A stretch of 64,000 bases of DNA from Bacillus sp. SORGH_AS_0510. Lineage in GTDB: Bacteria > Bacillota > Bacilli > Bacillales > Cytobacillaceae. Below are positions 24,099 to 32,622 of this stretch, piece after piece (positions within the stretch are counted from its first letter, which is position 1; every line of letters starts with the position of its first letter). The notes beneath the pieces were generated by a model that searched no databases, had not been told where the DNA came from, and was given only the letters and a program-made list of their open reading frames with translations. Where the stretch lies: contig NZ_JAUTAU010000001.1 in NCBI RefSeq assembly GCF_030818775.1, forward strand, positions 825,001-889,000, given 5' to 3'. Made by a program: the position numbers and the translations under genes.

Positions 24099-25691
24099 TT
24101 GAGCTGGAGATTTTTTAAAAAGAAATCGGCGTTTTACCCTGCCGACAGATACTCAAAGGAGTATATAGAAGAAAGGTTGAAAGTTACAGGCAAGTATGAG
24201 TTATCAAAAATACCTCCTATTTTTGAGCTTTTATTAACTAGCTCTAATGAATTAAAAATTAGAACAGCAAAAGTACTTCAAGAATATGTATTGTCTTTAA
24301 ACATTCTAGTATTATCAAAGCTTGATCGTATTTTTAGAAATCATACTTCATTGGATTGGAAACATGATTGGAAGAATGAATCACCAGAGAATTTATTAAT
24401 GTCTGATATGACTGAAGCTGAGAGAATAATAATTTTAGGTTTGTGCAGTTTTCATCCAAATGGTTATTTTAGAGAAAAAGCGTTGCATTTATTAAATTTG
24501 CATGACTCAGGTTATGAATTTCCTTATTTACTTATCCGCTGTAATGATTGGGTTTCGGAGATAAGGGAGTCTGCGAAAAAAAATGTCGAGTGTCGTTTAA
24601 CAACTAAGTATGTTAACCACATTGTCAACAATCTCCCCATAGTATTTAAGCTAAAGAACACTAGGAGAAATGACCATAGTCAAATGTTTGAACATGTTGC
24701 TCATTTGTTATCTCAAAAGGAGTCGTTCCCATATTTGGACCAAGGTACAAGGTCAAAGTCAATTAAGGTAAGATATTTCTGCTATCAAATGATTGTACAC
24801 TCAAAATTGTACAAGAAAGAATTACTCTTCAATTATCTTAAGCTAGAAAAAGAGCCTCACCCGCGCCTACTACTGTTCAATGAATTAATAAGTGACATTA
24901 GTGTAATAGAATTTAATGAATATTACCCTATCTTAAAGAAGGACAAATTTCCAATGATAAGAGCAAGAGTATTGGAAAAATATCATTTCTTCTTTCCTAA
25001 CGAGAGTATTTGCGAACTTGAAAGTGCCCTGGTAGATAAAAGTTATATGATTCGATCACTAGTAAGATTCCTGTTAAAAAAGCATAACTTTACAGACTTT
25101 TCTTCTTTTTACATGCAGATGATAAACTCCAAGCAATCTCTTCGTGGAGCTATTTTGGGATTAGGCGAAGTCGGTAAGAAAGACCATGCAAAGGAGATCA
25201 TTCCATTTTTAGCTCATAATGATGTTTCGATTGTTAAGGCTGCCATCCTAGCATTAGCAATATTAGATGGGAAAAGTTACAAGGGAGAGTTTGTCTGGAT
25301 GCTAAATCACAGGCATGTGGGGGTATCGAATGCTGCCAGGAGATCATTAAAAACGCTAAATTATAGTGATTTAAAAGAACAATTATATACCATTTACAAA
25401 AAGACTAGATACAACCATTCCAAATATAATATAGCTCTTTTACTATGTTCACTAGCAAAATGGGATGCAATTATCTATATTATAGAGTTCTATGTAAATA
25501 GGGAAGATAGTAATCTAACAGGATTAGGTAGAGCCTATTTCGATAAATGGATAGAAAACTTTAACCGTACTTTTGATTCACCAACTATGATTCAAATAGA
25601 ATCAATTAAGAATACATTAGCAATGTATGGTAGCAGATTAGAAAAACAAGATGTAAGGTATATTGAATTCAGTATTACAGGGTTTCAATAA
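24099..25691 (+). CDS. HEAT-repeat protein (530 aa)
   Basis: TTG 24099 after GAGGA. Long helical-repeat protein with several HEAT-like units. The clearest are AILGLGEVGKKDHAKEIIPF, LAHNDVSIVKAAILALAILD and RHVGVSNAARRSLKTL (about residues 350-435). Earlier units (EIRESAKKN, EKALHLLNLHD) are more diverged. No enzymatic domain, signal peptide or membrane helix. Such proteins act as binding scaffolds; the partner is unknown. Confidence 0.8.
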   Translation: MSWRFFKKKSAFYPADRYSKEYIEERLKVTGKYELSKIPPIFELLLTSSNELKIRTAKVLQEYVLSLNILVLSKLDRIFRNHTSLDWKHDWKNESPENLLMSDMTEAERIIILGLCSFHPNGYFREKALHLLNLHDSGYEFPYLLIRCNDWVSEIRESAKKNVECRLTTKYVNHIVNNLPIVFKLKNTRRNDHSQMFEHVAHLLSQKESFPYLDQGTRSKSIKVRYFCYQMIVHSKLYKKELLFNYLKLEKEPHPRLLLFNELISDISVIEFNEYYPILKKDKFPMIRARVLEKYHFFFPNESICELESALVDKSYMIRSLVRFLLKKHNFTDFSSFYMQMINSKQSLRGAILGLGEVGKKDHAKEIIPFLAHNDVSIVKAAILALAILDGKSYKGEFVWMLNHRHVGVSNAARRSLKTLNYSDLKEQLYTIYKKTRYNHSKYNIALLLCSLAKWDAIIYIIEFYVNREDSNLTGLGRAYFDKWIENFNRTFDSPTMIQIESIKNTLAMYGSRLEKQDVRYIEFSITGFQ

Positions 25692-25739
25692 TAATTTTGA
25701 GCTTGTTTTTGTCAATTAACTGATGGATGTATTGGCAGT

Positions 25740-25850
25740 ATGTTTATTAATCTTTATGAATCATTACTGAATGATAATCCTGTATACAAACGAATATGTA
25801 TTCATATTGGTGAAGCGATGCTTACTGCACTAATGAAGCAGGTTACTTGA
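25740..25850 (+). CDS. Possible small protein or remnant (36 aa)
   Basis: A frame from ATG 25740 reads MFINLYESLLNDNPVYKRIC, then IHIGEAMLTALMKQVT. It looks protein-like but has no clear ribosome site. May be a fragment. Weak support. Confidence 0.3.
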   Translation: MFINLYESLLNDNPVYKRICIHIGEAMLTALMKQVT

Positions 25851-25955
25851 AGAAGAAATTGAATAATTTTAGAAAAAATTAACTTCCTTATATAAATGTA
25901 ATGCTAAAATATTTACAGGAAAATCGGTTAAAAAAAGCGTGAGGGCGGCGGGAAA

Positions 25956-26288
25956 ATGTCTGTTGTTGAAGTTGATAAAGTGGATGGAATTGGTGCGGAT
26001 TTTGATGAAAAGAAACTTATTTTTATGATTTCAGACCATCTTGGATGGGACAATGAATATGAGCACTTAATAATACAAGATAAAATTAATGCTTATTTAG
26101 GATTTATCGAAGCTGAAGAATATAACGATATTTATCCAGATAATGAATTTAATTCATTTGTAATTCAAATTTATTTTCTAAATGAACCAACAAAAAATTG
26201 CAACCAATTTTTAGAGACAGTAACTAAACAATTACATGAGTTTAATATAACAATTGAACAAGAATGGTCTTACGATGAAAACATATAA
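25956..26288 (+). CDS. DUF6572-like protein (110 aa)
   Basis: ATG 25956 after GAGGGCGG. The pattern of a conserved VD-x-IG start, then LIFMISDHLGWDNEYEHLII, then QDKINAYLGFIEAEEYNDIY, matches the DUF6572 family. Small soluble protein; function unknown. It ends 22 bases before the IS110 target motif. Confidence 0.8.
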   Translation: MSVVEVDKVDGIGADFDEKKLIFMISDHLGWDNEYEHLIIQDKINAYLGFIEAEEYNDIYPDNEFNSFVIQIYFLNEPTKNCNQFLETVTKQLHEFNITIEQEWSYDENI

Positions 26289-26444
26289 GGCATTTATCTT
26301 CTTCAAGTAAACCAGCTAATAGTTTGTCAACATTTTTCAATAAAAAGTTTAATAACCTCATGATATACTAAAAATGTTCATGCCAAATAACCTTCCTAAA
26401 TTCTCTTTCTGGAAGGTTTTGTTGTATTTAGTTAGATATAGGTT

Positions 26445-27683
26445 CTAAGCTATATCTTGGAAAGTTGTTCTGCTTTTTAGTAAGGCATAAATCCAATGTA
26501 AGAGTTTGTTTACACAAGCAATAATGGCTACTCTAAAGGGTTTTCCTTCTTCTCGTTTCTTATCGTAAAACTCACGTAGTCTTCTATTACGTGGAATGAT
26601 CTCATCAGTCGTTTTCTTTTTACGGGAATCTCGAATACCACTTTGAACAGCCATATACAAGGCGTGGCGAAGCCTACATGAGCCACGTTTGGTTATTCGG
26701 TTTACCGATGCAGTAAACTTTCCAGAAGAATACACACTAGGATCTATTCCAGCGAATGCAACTAACTTCTTGGCATCATTAAACCGATCTATCTCTCCGA
26801 TTTCAGAAATAATCGTTGCAGCGATTTTTTCTCCGACTCCAGGGATAGATTGAAGAATCTCATATTCTTCAATTTCACTTGCGAGGGCATCTATTTCATT
26901 CGCAATATTGGATAGATGCTCTTGGTATTGAAGAACAATCTTAACCAAGATTTCAAGGTTAAAAATATGACTATCGTAGAGATTGTTTTGAAAAGGATCA
27001 CGATTGGCGGCTTCTCTTAACTTCTGTGCCTTTTCCTTTGCCCATGACTCCGAACGACTCATACATAACGAACCTATTTTATCAGTTAATTCTTTTTCAC
27101 TTACACTTAATACTGCCTTAGAAGTAGGGAATTCTAGTAAAGTAAGCAAAGATACCTTTGAATAGAGGCTTCCAAAAACCCCTCGATACTCAGGAAAGAC
27201 CTGATCAATTAAGGAATGTAGCTGTATCTTAGTTTTTGCAGATATTTCTGCAATACTCTCTTGTTGCCTTGTTAGATTACGAAGGTTTAAGAGTTGAACA
27301 CCACGCTTCTTATAAGGCTCTAGTTCTTCTTTATAAAACAGTTCACAAAGATGATAAGCATCAATCGCATCAGTTTTAACCTTTCGAAGGCTTGAGCTCT
27401 TGGCTCTATGTGAGATAAGTGGATTCACGATAATATAAACATAATTTTGTTCCTCTAGAAACTGAATAACGGGAATATGATAGTGCCCAGTTGATTCTAA
27501 AACGACCGAAGGTTGATAACCACCAGTTTCCTTTTCCACATCTAGAAGGAATTCTAATAGACTTTCTAACCCTTTAAGATCATGTTTAATACTAAAACTC
27601 TTACGGTATGGTTTTCCTTTATCTAAAAATGCTTGAACTTGGCTTTCCCCTTTTGATACATCCAGACCAATCACTGGATTCAT
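26445..27683 (-). CDS. IS110 transposase/recombinase (412 aa), copy 1
   Basis: Bridge-RNA-guided recombinase family. The N-terminal RuvC-like DEDD domain shows D8 (IGLDVSKG), E63 (VVLESTGH), D105 and D108 (KTDAIDAY). The C-terminal Transposase_20 domain carries SIPGVGEKIAATIISEIGE and AFAGIDPSVYSSGKF, where the serine pair 319/320 is the likely nucleophile region. Basic patch ITKRGSCRLRH. ATG 27683 is preceded by AGGAGGAGG. Complete and apparently active, given its near-identity to copy 2. Confidence 0.95.
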   Translation of the reverse strand: MNPVIGLDVSKGESQVQAFLDKGKPYRKSFSIKHDLKGLESLLEFLLDVEKETGGYQPSVVLESTGHYHIPVIQFLEEQNYVYIIVNPLISHRAKSSSLRKVKTDAIDAYHLCELFYKEELEPYKKRGVQLLNLRNLTRQQESIAEISAKTKIQLHSLIDQVFPEYRGVFGSLYSKVSLLTLLEFPTSKAVLSVSEKELTDKIGSLCMSRSESWAKEKAQKLREAANRDPFQNNLYDSHIFNLEILVKIVLQYQEHLSNIANEIDALASEIEEYEILQSIPGVGEKIAATIISEIGEIDRFNDAKKLVAFAGIDPSVYSSGKFTASVNRITKRGSCRLRHALYMAVQSGIRDSRKKKTTDEIIPRNRRLREFYDKKREEGKPFRVAIIACVNKLLHWIYALLKSRTTFQDIA

Positions 27684-27736
27684 ATTAATTACTCCTCCTC
27701 CTAGAAATACATATTAGTCGGTATCCCCTAAAGCTC

Positions 27737-27870
27737 CTTGTAATGTCATAGGTTCGCTTGTTAAACGGGATCATGGTCCCAACCAGCCTGAAACATGTTT
27801 ATACAAGTAGGGGGTGAACAGTTTACTTGACGGGATCTAGTCCCACGGGGGCGACGTTCTACCCCGACTA
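27737..27870 (-). ncRNA. Candidate IS110 bridge RNA, copy 1
   Basis: On the minus strand, two stem-loops follow a promoter. Loop 1 (27807-27871): GTAG-GGGGT-GAAC pairs with GTTC-ACCCC-CTAC. It encloses GCCCCCGT, a small hairpin GGGACTAGATCCC and TCAAGTAA. Those two segments match the target sides GC[A]CCCG and TCAAGTAA, so they look like left and right target guides. Loop 2 (about 27737-27807): stem CTTGTA/TACAAG encloses GCTGGTT, hairpin GGGACCATGATCCC and GCGAA. These match the element's own right end (GCTGGTTT) and left end (TTCGT), so they look like donor guides. The 3' end is not defined. Confidence 0.75.
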
Positions 27871-27875
27871 CCGTA

Positions 27876-27903
27876 ATCATATGACCATATAGAAAAAGGT
27901 CAA
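27876..27903 (-). promoter_or_regulatory. Promoter of the candidate bridge RNA, copy 1
   Basis: Minus strand: TTGACC (27898-27903), 16-base spacer, TATGAT (27876-27881). The predicted start falls at the 5' edge of the target-binding stem-loop. A hairpin CCAGAA/TTCTGG (27904-27917) lies just upstream. Confidence 0.6.
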
Positions 27904-28063
27904 CCAGAAAATTCTGGCTAACCTTATATTACGAACGGGTGCAAGAGTTAGGGAAGTGGGATGGCTGCGGCGATCCCATTTTCTTATTGTGCTGACGGGC
28001 AGGTTAGTTCAACAACCATATAGAATATAGATTGTGAAAAGGGCTTTTGAGAGGAGGAATTTT

Positions 28064-28513
28064 GTGCAAGATAATTTAGCTTTTCATATTCCAACTTATA
28101 CAGACGATGATTCAACCTTTCCCAAACCAGTAAATAGAAGTTATGATTATTGGGTTCATTTAATAAAATACTTTTTATTAAAATCTGATACGATTGAAGT
28201 GCATTGTTGGAATGAAGAAATTGACACAATTGATGAAATTAAAAAACTCAACTCATTTGAGATGTTTCAAGAAGAAAATATTACTGTCTTTAAGGGAATG
28301 AAAACCTCAATTATTTCAGCTTATCTATCGAATGACAATATTAATAATATTGGAGAGTTCAAATGGTTTACAGTTAATTTAGATAAAGGTACGGTGCCAG
28401 TATTTCATTCAGGTCATTGGGGAACTGAATTCTTTGTTCCTAATGCTATGGAAAAAGATGTTGAACTTATTAAAAATGTAATTCCAGCCGAAACTAGTTT
28501 TCATAATTATTAA
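28064..28513 (+). CDS. Hypothetical soluble protein (149 aa)
   Basis: GTG 28064 after GAGGAGG. Mixed strand/helix protein with aromatic-rich patches (VNRSYDYWVHLIKYFLLKSD, HSGHWGTEFFVPNAME). No known domain recognised; no signal peptide. It lies between two copies of the IS110 target motif as a one-gene module. Confidence 0.72.
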   Translation: MQDNLAFHIPTYTDDDSTFPKPVNRSYDYWVHLIKYFLLKSDTIEVHCWNEEIDTIDEIKKLNSFEMFQEENITVFKGMKTSIISAYLSNDNINNIGEFKWFTVNLDKGTVPVFHSGHWGTEFFVPNAMEKDVELIKNVIPAETSFHNY

Positions 28514-28682
28514 TACATTCTTTTTTTTACTAAATGCGGCATTTGCAAAAGAAACTGGGTGCGGTTTTCGAAGATTTTCTTATTGAAGTAACGGAGCAGT
28601 TTACTTCAAAAAGAAGGATTTTGAAATTTGAATCTAGAAGTAAAATTAACGATATTTGGTTATTGAGAAGAGGTGGAGATAA

Positions 28683-29150
28683 ATGAAAAAAGGCATCAGT
28701 TTCCTAATTGCAAATAGATACGGAAGTTACCTGGGAGAGGTATTGAAGCCTTTTAATACGACTGACTTCAACTGGCTTATTGGGGGCGAAGAGTCATATT
28801 TTGTGGAGGATGATACGCTAGGTAAACCACTTTTCCCAGAAGACTCAATCGTTTTGGACGGTAAGATTCTAAAAAATATTATAGAAAAAAATGAGTATTA
28901 TCTAATATTTGCAGATTTAAAAGCGTACCCAAAAGGAAATAATCCAGCGGATATTAAAACGTATGATGAGTTTTTAAAAAGCAATTGTCAACTCGTGTTA
29001 TTAGTCGTTGATACTATATATATGATAATCTATTGTAAGGACTCGGAAAAACTTGAAAGTTTATTTCAAAACGCAAAGTTAAAAGGTTTTGAGGACCTCC
29101 AGTACATTACGGATGAAAATGACACAATAGAAAGGCTATCTTGTTGGTAA
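28683..29150 (+). CDS. DUF2691 family protein (155 aa)
   Basis: ATG 28683 after GAGGTGGAG. The N-terminus MKKGISFLIANRYGSYLGEV followed by LKPFNTTDFNWLIGGEESYF is the hallmark of DUF2691, a Bacillus family of unknown function. Full length. Its own module, bounded by the GAAGTAACGG motif upstream and downstream. Confidence 0.9.
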   Translation: MKKGISFLIANRYGSYLGEVLKPFNTTDFNWLIGGEESYFVEDDTLGKPLFPEDSIVLDGKILKNIIEKNEYYLIFADLKAYPKGNNPADIKTYDEFLKSNCQLVLLVVDTIYMIIYCKDSEKLESLFQNAKLKGFEDLQYITDENDTIERLSCW

Positions 29151-29407
29151 AACGAACTTATAACTACACATTCTATTTCAAACTAACAGGGGCAAGAGTT
29201 GAAGACCCAGCTGCCAATTAAGGTGGCTTTTTTCTTTATTGAAGTAACGGGCATGTTAATGCAAGAAGGAGTTTAAACGGAATATAGATTGCTTGTAAAT
29301 GCACTTTACTTAAATGAGCGGTATAAACTATCTTTTCGGAATATTGACTATTATTAGAGTTAGGCTTAAATACTTTTTGGTAAAATTGTTAATAAAGGGG
29401 GATTGAA

Positions 29408-29881
29408 TTGAAAAAATTTTATTTATTAATTTTAATGATCATTACTCTAGTAGGTTGTCAAACAAATAAAACATCTCAAGCAAATAACACATTTTTAAAG
29501 TATAAAAGTGCTGTTGAATACGGGCTACAAGACGAAGGAATTACCAAAGATGATATCATTGATGAAATTCAAGTTGGTGGGGAACAATTTATTATTTTTG
29601 CAAACCCTAATTTAAGTGATTCAATTGCAATTGCAAATATTAATGTAGACAAAAATGGTGCTTATACTTGGAACCTAGTTGGTTCAAGATGTGCTTTTGC
29701 AATGAGTTCAAATCATAGTATTCCTTCGGTTAAGGATGAAATTCAAACGATATCCAGAAAAAAATTTAACTTTTATCTGGGACCGGATAAAACTAAACTA
29801 GCGTTGATGGCAGATGTGGATAACGAAGAACTTAAATACGATGAAAAAAGAGAGTTGTATTATATTATTAGGGAAATATAG
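29408..29881 (+). CDS. Lipoprotein of unknown function (157 aa)
   Basis: TTG 29408 after GGGG. Signal peptide with lipobox LVGC (Cys at about residue 17), so it is lipid-anchored outside the membrane. The mature part has an ordered alpha/beta pattern (GEQFIIFANPNLSDSIAIAN). No family recognised. Confidence 0.8.
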   Translation: MKKFYLLILMIITLVGCQTNKTSQANNTFLKYKSAVEYGLQDEGITKDDIIDEIQVGGEQFIIFANPNLSDSIAIANINVDKNGAYTWNLVGSRCAFAMSSNHSIPSVKDEIQTISRKKFNFYLGPDKTKLALMADVDNEELKYDEKRELYYIIREI

Positions 29882-29962
29882 AATTTCTTTTACGCCCCTT
29901 TTTTATTGGAATATCAGCAAGTATTGGGCAATTTGGTTGTATTAAAAAGGCGGTGGTTTTTA

Positions 29963-30118
29963 TTGATTAAAAAGTATTTAGTTTTATATGTCCCAGCAAT
30001 AATTATTTCAGCCATTCTATATTTTACATTACCTCAACATTTAAAATATCTAATAATAATTCCTCCAGGGATAGCAGGGGTGATTTATAATATTTGGTCA
30101 AAAAGACCGATAAGGTAA
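29963..30118 (+). CDS. Small two-helix membrane protein (51 aa)
   Basis: TTG 29963 preceded by GGCGGTGG. MIKKYLVLYVPAIIISAILY, then a second hydrophobic stretch YLIIIPPGIAGVIY, and a basic end SKRPIR. Function unknown. The longer open frame from 29906 has no ribosome site. Confidence 0.55.
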   Translation: MIKKYLVLYVPAIIISAILYFTLPQHLKYLIIIPPGIAGVIYNIWSKRPIR

Positions 30119-30280
30119 ATGGAATTTATTTTCGTTATTGAAGTAAACCAGCTAATAGTTTGTCAACATTTTTCAATAAAAAGTTTAATAACCTCATGAT
30201 ATACTAAAAATGTTCATGCCAAATAACCTTCCTAAATTCTCTTTCTGGAAGGTTTTGTTGTATTTAGTTAGATATAGGTT

Positions 30281-31519
30281 CTAAGCTATATCTTGGAAAG
30301 TTGTTCTGCTTTTTAGTAAGGCATAAATCCAATGTAAGAGTTTGTTTACACAAGCAATAATGGCTACTCTAAAGGGTTTTCCTTCTTCTCGTTTCTTATC
30401 GTAAAACTCACGTAGTCTTCTATTACGTGGAATGATCTCATCAGTCGTTTTCTTTTTACGGGAATCTCGAATACCACTTTGAACAGCCATATACAAGGCG
30501 TGGCGAAGCCTACATGAGCCACGTTTGGTTATTCGGTTTACCGATGCAGTAAACTTTCCAGAAGAATACACACTAGGATCTATTCCAGCGAATGCAACTA
30601 ACTTCTTGGCATCATTAAACCGATCTATCTCTCCGATTTCAGAAATAATCGTTGCAGCGATTTTTTCTCCGACTCCAGGGATAGATTGAAGAATCTCATA
30701 TTCTTCAATTTCACTTGCGAGGGCATCTATTTCATTCGCAATATTGGATAGATGCTCTTGGTATTGAAGAACAATCTTAACCAAGATTTCAAGGTTAAAA
30801 ATATGACTATCGTAGAGATTGTTTTGAAAAGGATCACGATTGGCGGCTTCTCTTAACTTCTGTGCCTTTTCCTTTGCCCATGACTCCGAACGACTCATAC
30901 ATAACGAACCTATTTTATCAGTTAATTCTTTTTCACTTACACTTAATACTGCCTTAGAAGTAGGGAATTCTAGTAAAGTAAGCAAAGATACCTTTGAATA
31001 GAGGCTTCCAAAAACCCCTCGATACTCAGGAAAGACCTGATCAATTAAGGAATGTAGCTGTATCTTTGTTTTTGCAGATATTTCTGCAATACTCTCTTGT
31101 TGCCTTGTTAGATTACGAAGGTTTAAGAGTTGAACACCACGCTTCTTATAAGGCTCTAGTTCTTCTTTATAAAACAGTTCACAAAGATGATAAGCATCAA
31201 TCGCATCAGTTTTAACCTTTCGAAGGCTTGAGCTCTTGGCTCTATGTGAGATAAGTGGATTCACGATAATATAAACATAATTTTGTTCCTCTAGAAACTG
31301 AATAACGGGAATATGATAGTGCCCAGTTGATTCTAAAACGACCGAAGGTTGATAACCACCAGTTTCCTTTTCCACATCTAGAAGGAATTCTAATAGACTT
31401 TCTAACCCTTTAAGATCATGTTTAATACTAAAACTCTTACGGTATGGTTTTCCTTTATCTAAAAATGCTTGAACTTGGCTTTCCCCTTTTGATACATCCA
31501 GACCAATCACTGGATTCAT
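30281..31519 (-). CDS. IS110 transposase/recombinase (412 aa), copy 2
   Basis: Protein identical to copy 1, with the same DEDD (D8, E63, D105, D108) and Transposase_20 motifs. The single nucleotide difference (31067) changes ACT to ACA, both Thr. The identity argues for very recent transposition or gene conversion. Confidence 0.95.
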   Translation of the reverse strand: MNPVIGLDVSKGESQVQAFLDKGKPYRKSFSIKHDLKGLESLLEFLLDVEKETGGYQPSVVLESTGHYHIPVIQFLEEQNYVYIIVNPLISHRAKSSSLRKVKTDAIDAYHLCELFYKEELEPYKKRGVQLLNLRNLTRQQESIAEISAKTKIQLHSLIDQVFPEYRGVFGSLYSKVSLLTLLEFPTSKAVLSVSEKELTDKIGSLCMSRSESWAKEKAQKLREAANRDPFQNNLYDSHIFNLEILVKIVLQYQEHLSNIANEIDALASEIEEYEILQSIPGVGEKIAATIISEIGEIDRFNDAKKLVAFAGIDPSVYSSGKFTASVNRITKRGSCRLRHALYMAVQSGIRDSRKKKTTDEIIPRNRRLREFYDKKREEGKPFRVAIIACVNKLLHWIYALLKSRTTFQDIA

Positions 31520-31572
31520 ATTAATTACTCCTCCTCCTAGAAATACATATTAGTCGGTATCCCCTAAAGCTC

Positions 31573-31706
31573 CTTGTAATGTCATAGGTTCGCTTGTTAA
31601 ACGGGATCATGGTCCCAACCAGCCTGAAACATGTTTATACAAGTAGGGGGTGAACAGTTTACTTGACGGGATCTAGTCCCACGGGGGCGACGTTCTACCC
31701 CGACTA
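31573..31706 (-). ncRNA. Candidate IS110 bridge RNA, copy 2
   Basis: Identical to copy 1 at offset +3,836. The target loop is at 31643-31707 and its promoter at 31712-31739. The right guide TCAAGTAA differs by one base from this copy's own flank (TGAAGTAA), suggesting tolerance of one mismatch. Confidence 0.73.
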
Positions 31707-31898
31707 CCGTAATCATATGACCATATAGAAAAAGGTCAACCAGAAAATTCTGGCTAACCTTATATTACGAACGGGTGCGTTTCTGTAATAAACAGGGACG
31801 CTTTTTTTTATTAGCTAAAGGTGTACAGTAAATACCCCTTAACATATTAAAGGGTTAAATTGAAAATACTACCATAGTAAAAAACTATAAAAAAGGAT

Positions 31899-32444
31899 GT
31901 GATCAGTATCAAGTTTTTCAAAATAGTTATTATGTTTATCATATTAACCTGTTCCTTTACATTTGGAGCAAAAGCAACAACCTACACTAGCGAACAATTA
32001 CAAAAGACTTATTTTGAAATAGGCTATACTGGAATACACCAGGCATTAAAAGATAGCAGTATACATTTTAATCGCAATATTGAGCTACCAGTGCAAATTC
32101 CACCTATTGCTTTTACTCATAGCTTTGCAAGGGTAGGTAATATAGAAGATAAGCCTAATGATAAACTTGAAATCGAGTACATTAATAAAGATATACCTGA
32201 GAATCACTATAAGATTTTTGTTCAACCTGCAGAATATGGTTTAAAAATAAAAGAAAAGCTAATTGATCAAAGGTTAAAAATAAAAGGTAGTGTAGCGATC
32301 CTTAGTACCAAGGCAGTAAGAGGATTTAACCTCTTTGTATTTGAAAAGGATGGTTTCCAATATATCTTGAGTGTTGATAAGAGGGTATCGAACATAGTCA
32401 CACCAAAAATATTTAAGGAAATCGCAAATTCCATTCCTAAATAA
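31899..32444 (+). CDS. Exported protein, DUF4367-like (181 aa)
   Basis: GTG 31899 after AAAGGATG. Signal peptide (residues 1-26, SFTFGAKATT). The mature domain alternates strands, with a late motif VRGFNLFVFEKDGFQYILSV and a C-terminal IFKEIANSI that resemble DUF4367-type domains. The assignment is by pattern only. Extracytoplasmic. Confidence 0.65.
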   Translation: MISIKFFKIVIMFIILTCSFTFGAKATTYTSEQLQKTYFEIGYTGIHQALKDSSIHFNRNIELPVQIPPIAFTHSFARVGNIEDKPNDKLEIEYINKDIPENHYKIFVQPAEYGLKIKEKLIDQRLKIKGSVAILSTKAVRGFNLFVFEKDGFQYILSVDKRVSNIVTPKIFKEIANSIPK

Positions 32445-32508
32445 AACAAATATTTAAATGAGCATTGGGTATTTACATAAGTTTATTAAAAGTAAGGAGG
32501 TTGCCCAA

Positions 32509-32622
32509 TTGGTTATTTTGAGAACAAGTAATTTTTACGATGATACAACTTGTAGTGTAAGAGATGACTTTTTAGAATTAGAATTTTTAGTTGTAGGAAA
32601 TCACTTTTATGAAGAAATATAA
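32509..32622 (+). CDS. Possible 37-aa leader overlapping the next gene
   Basis: TTG 32509 is preceded by GTAAGGAGG, the strongest ribosome site in this interval. It encodes MVILRTSNFYDDTTCSVRDD plus 17 residues and ends 14 bases inside the next gene, whose own start has only a weak site. It may couple translation of the two. Confidence 0.4.
   Translation: MVILRTSNFYDDTTCSVRDDFLELEFLVVGNHFYEEI

Larger units (their letters stand above)
26311..27933 (-). mobile_element. IS110-family insertion sequence, copy 1
   Basis: Defined by comparison with copy 2: 26305-27942 and 30141-31778 are identical except one base (A27231 versus T31067, synonymous Thr in the transposase). Both copies split the motif AAGTAA|ACGGGTGC. 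The most economical reading is an element of 1,623 bp inserted at a shared AA core (TT on the element strand), with target GAAGT-AA-CGGG. No terminal inverted repeats and no target-site duplication beyond the core, as known for IS110. The long non-coding end is on the 5' side of the transposase, the IS110 (not IS1111) layout. Confidence 0.88.
30147..31769 (-). mobile_element. IS110-family insertion sequence, copy 2
   Basis: Same element as copy 1, same strand, offset 3,836 bp, one base different over 1,638 bp. It splits GTTATTGAAGTAA|ACGGGTGCG. The 2.2 kb between the copies (27943-30140) carries four genes and two unoccupied motif copies. Confidence 0.88.

Noticed and set aside
27943..30140. 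Composite transposon formed by the two IS110 copies
   Set aside because: IS110 elements are not known to mobilise intervening DNA as composite units, and each copy has its own independent target motif.
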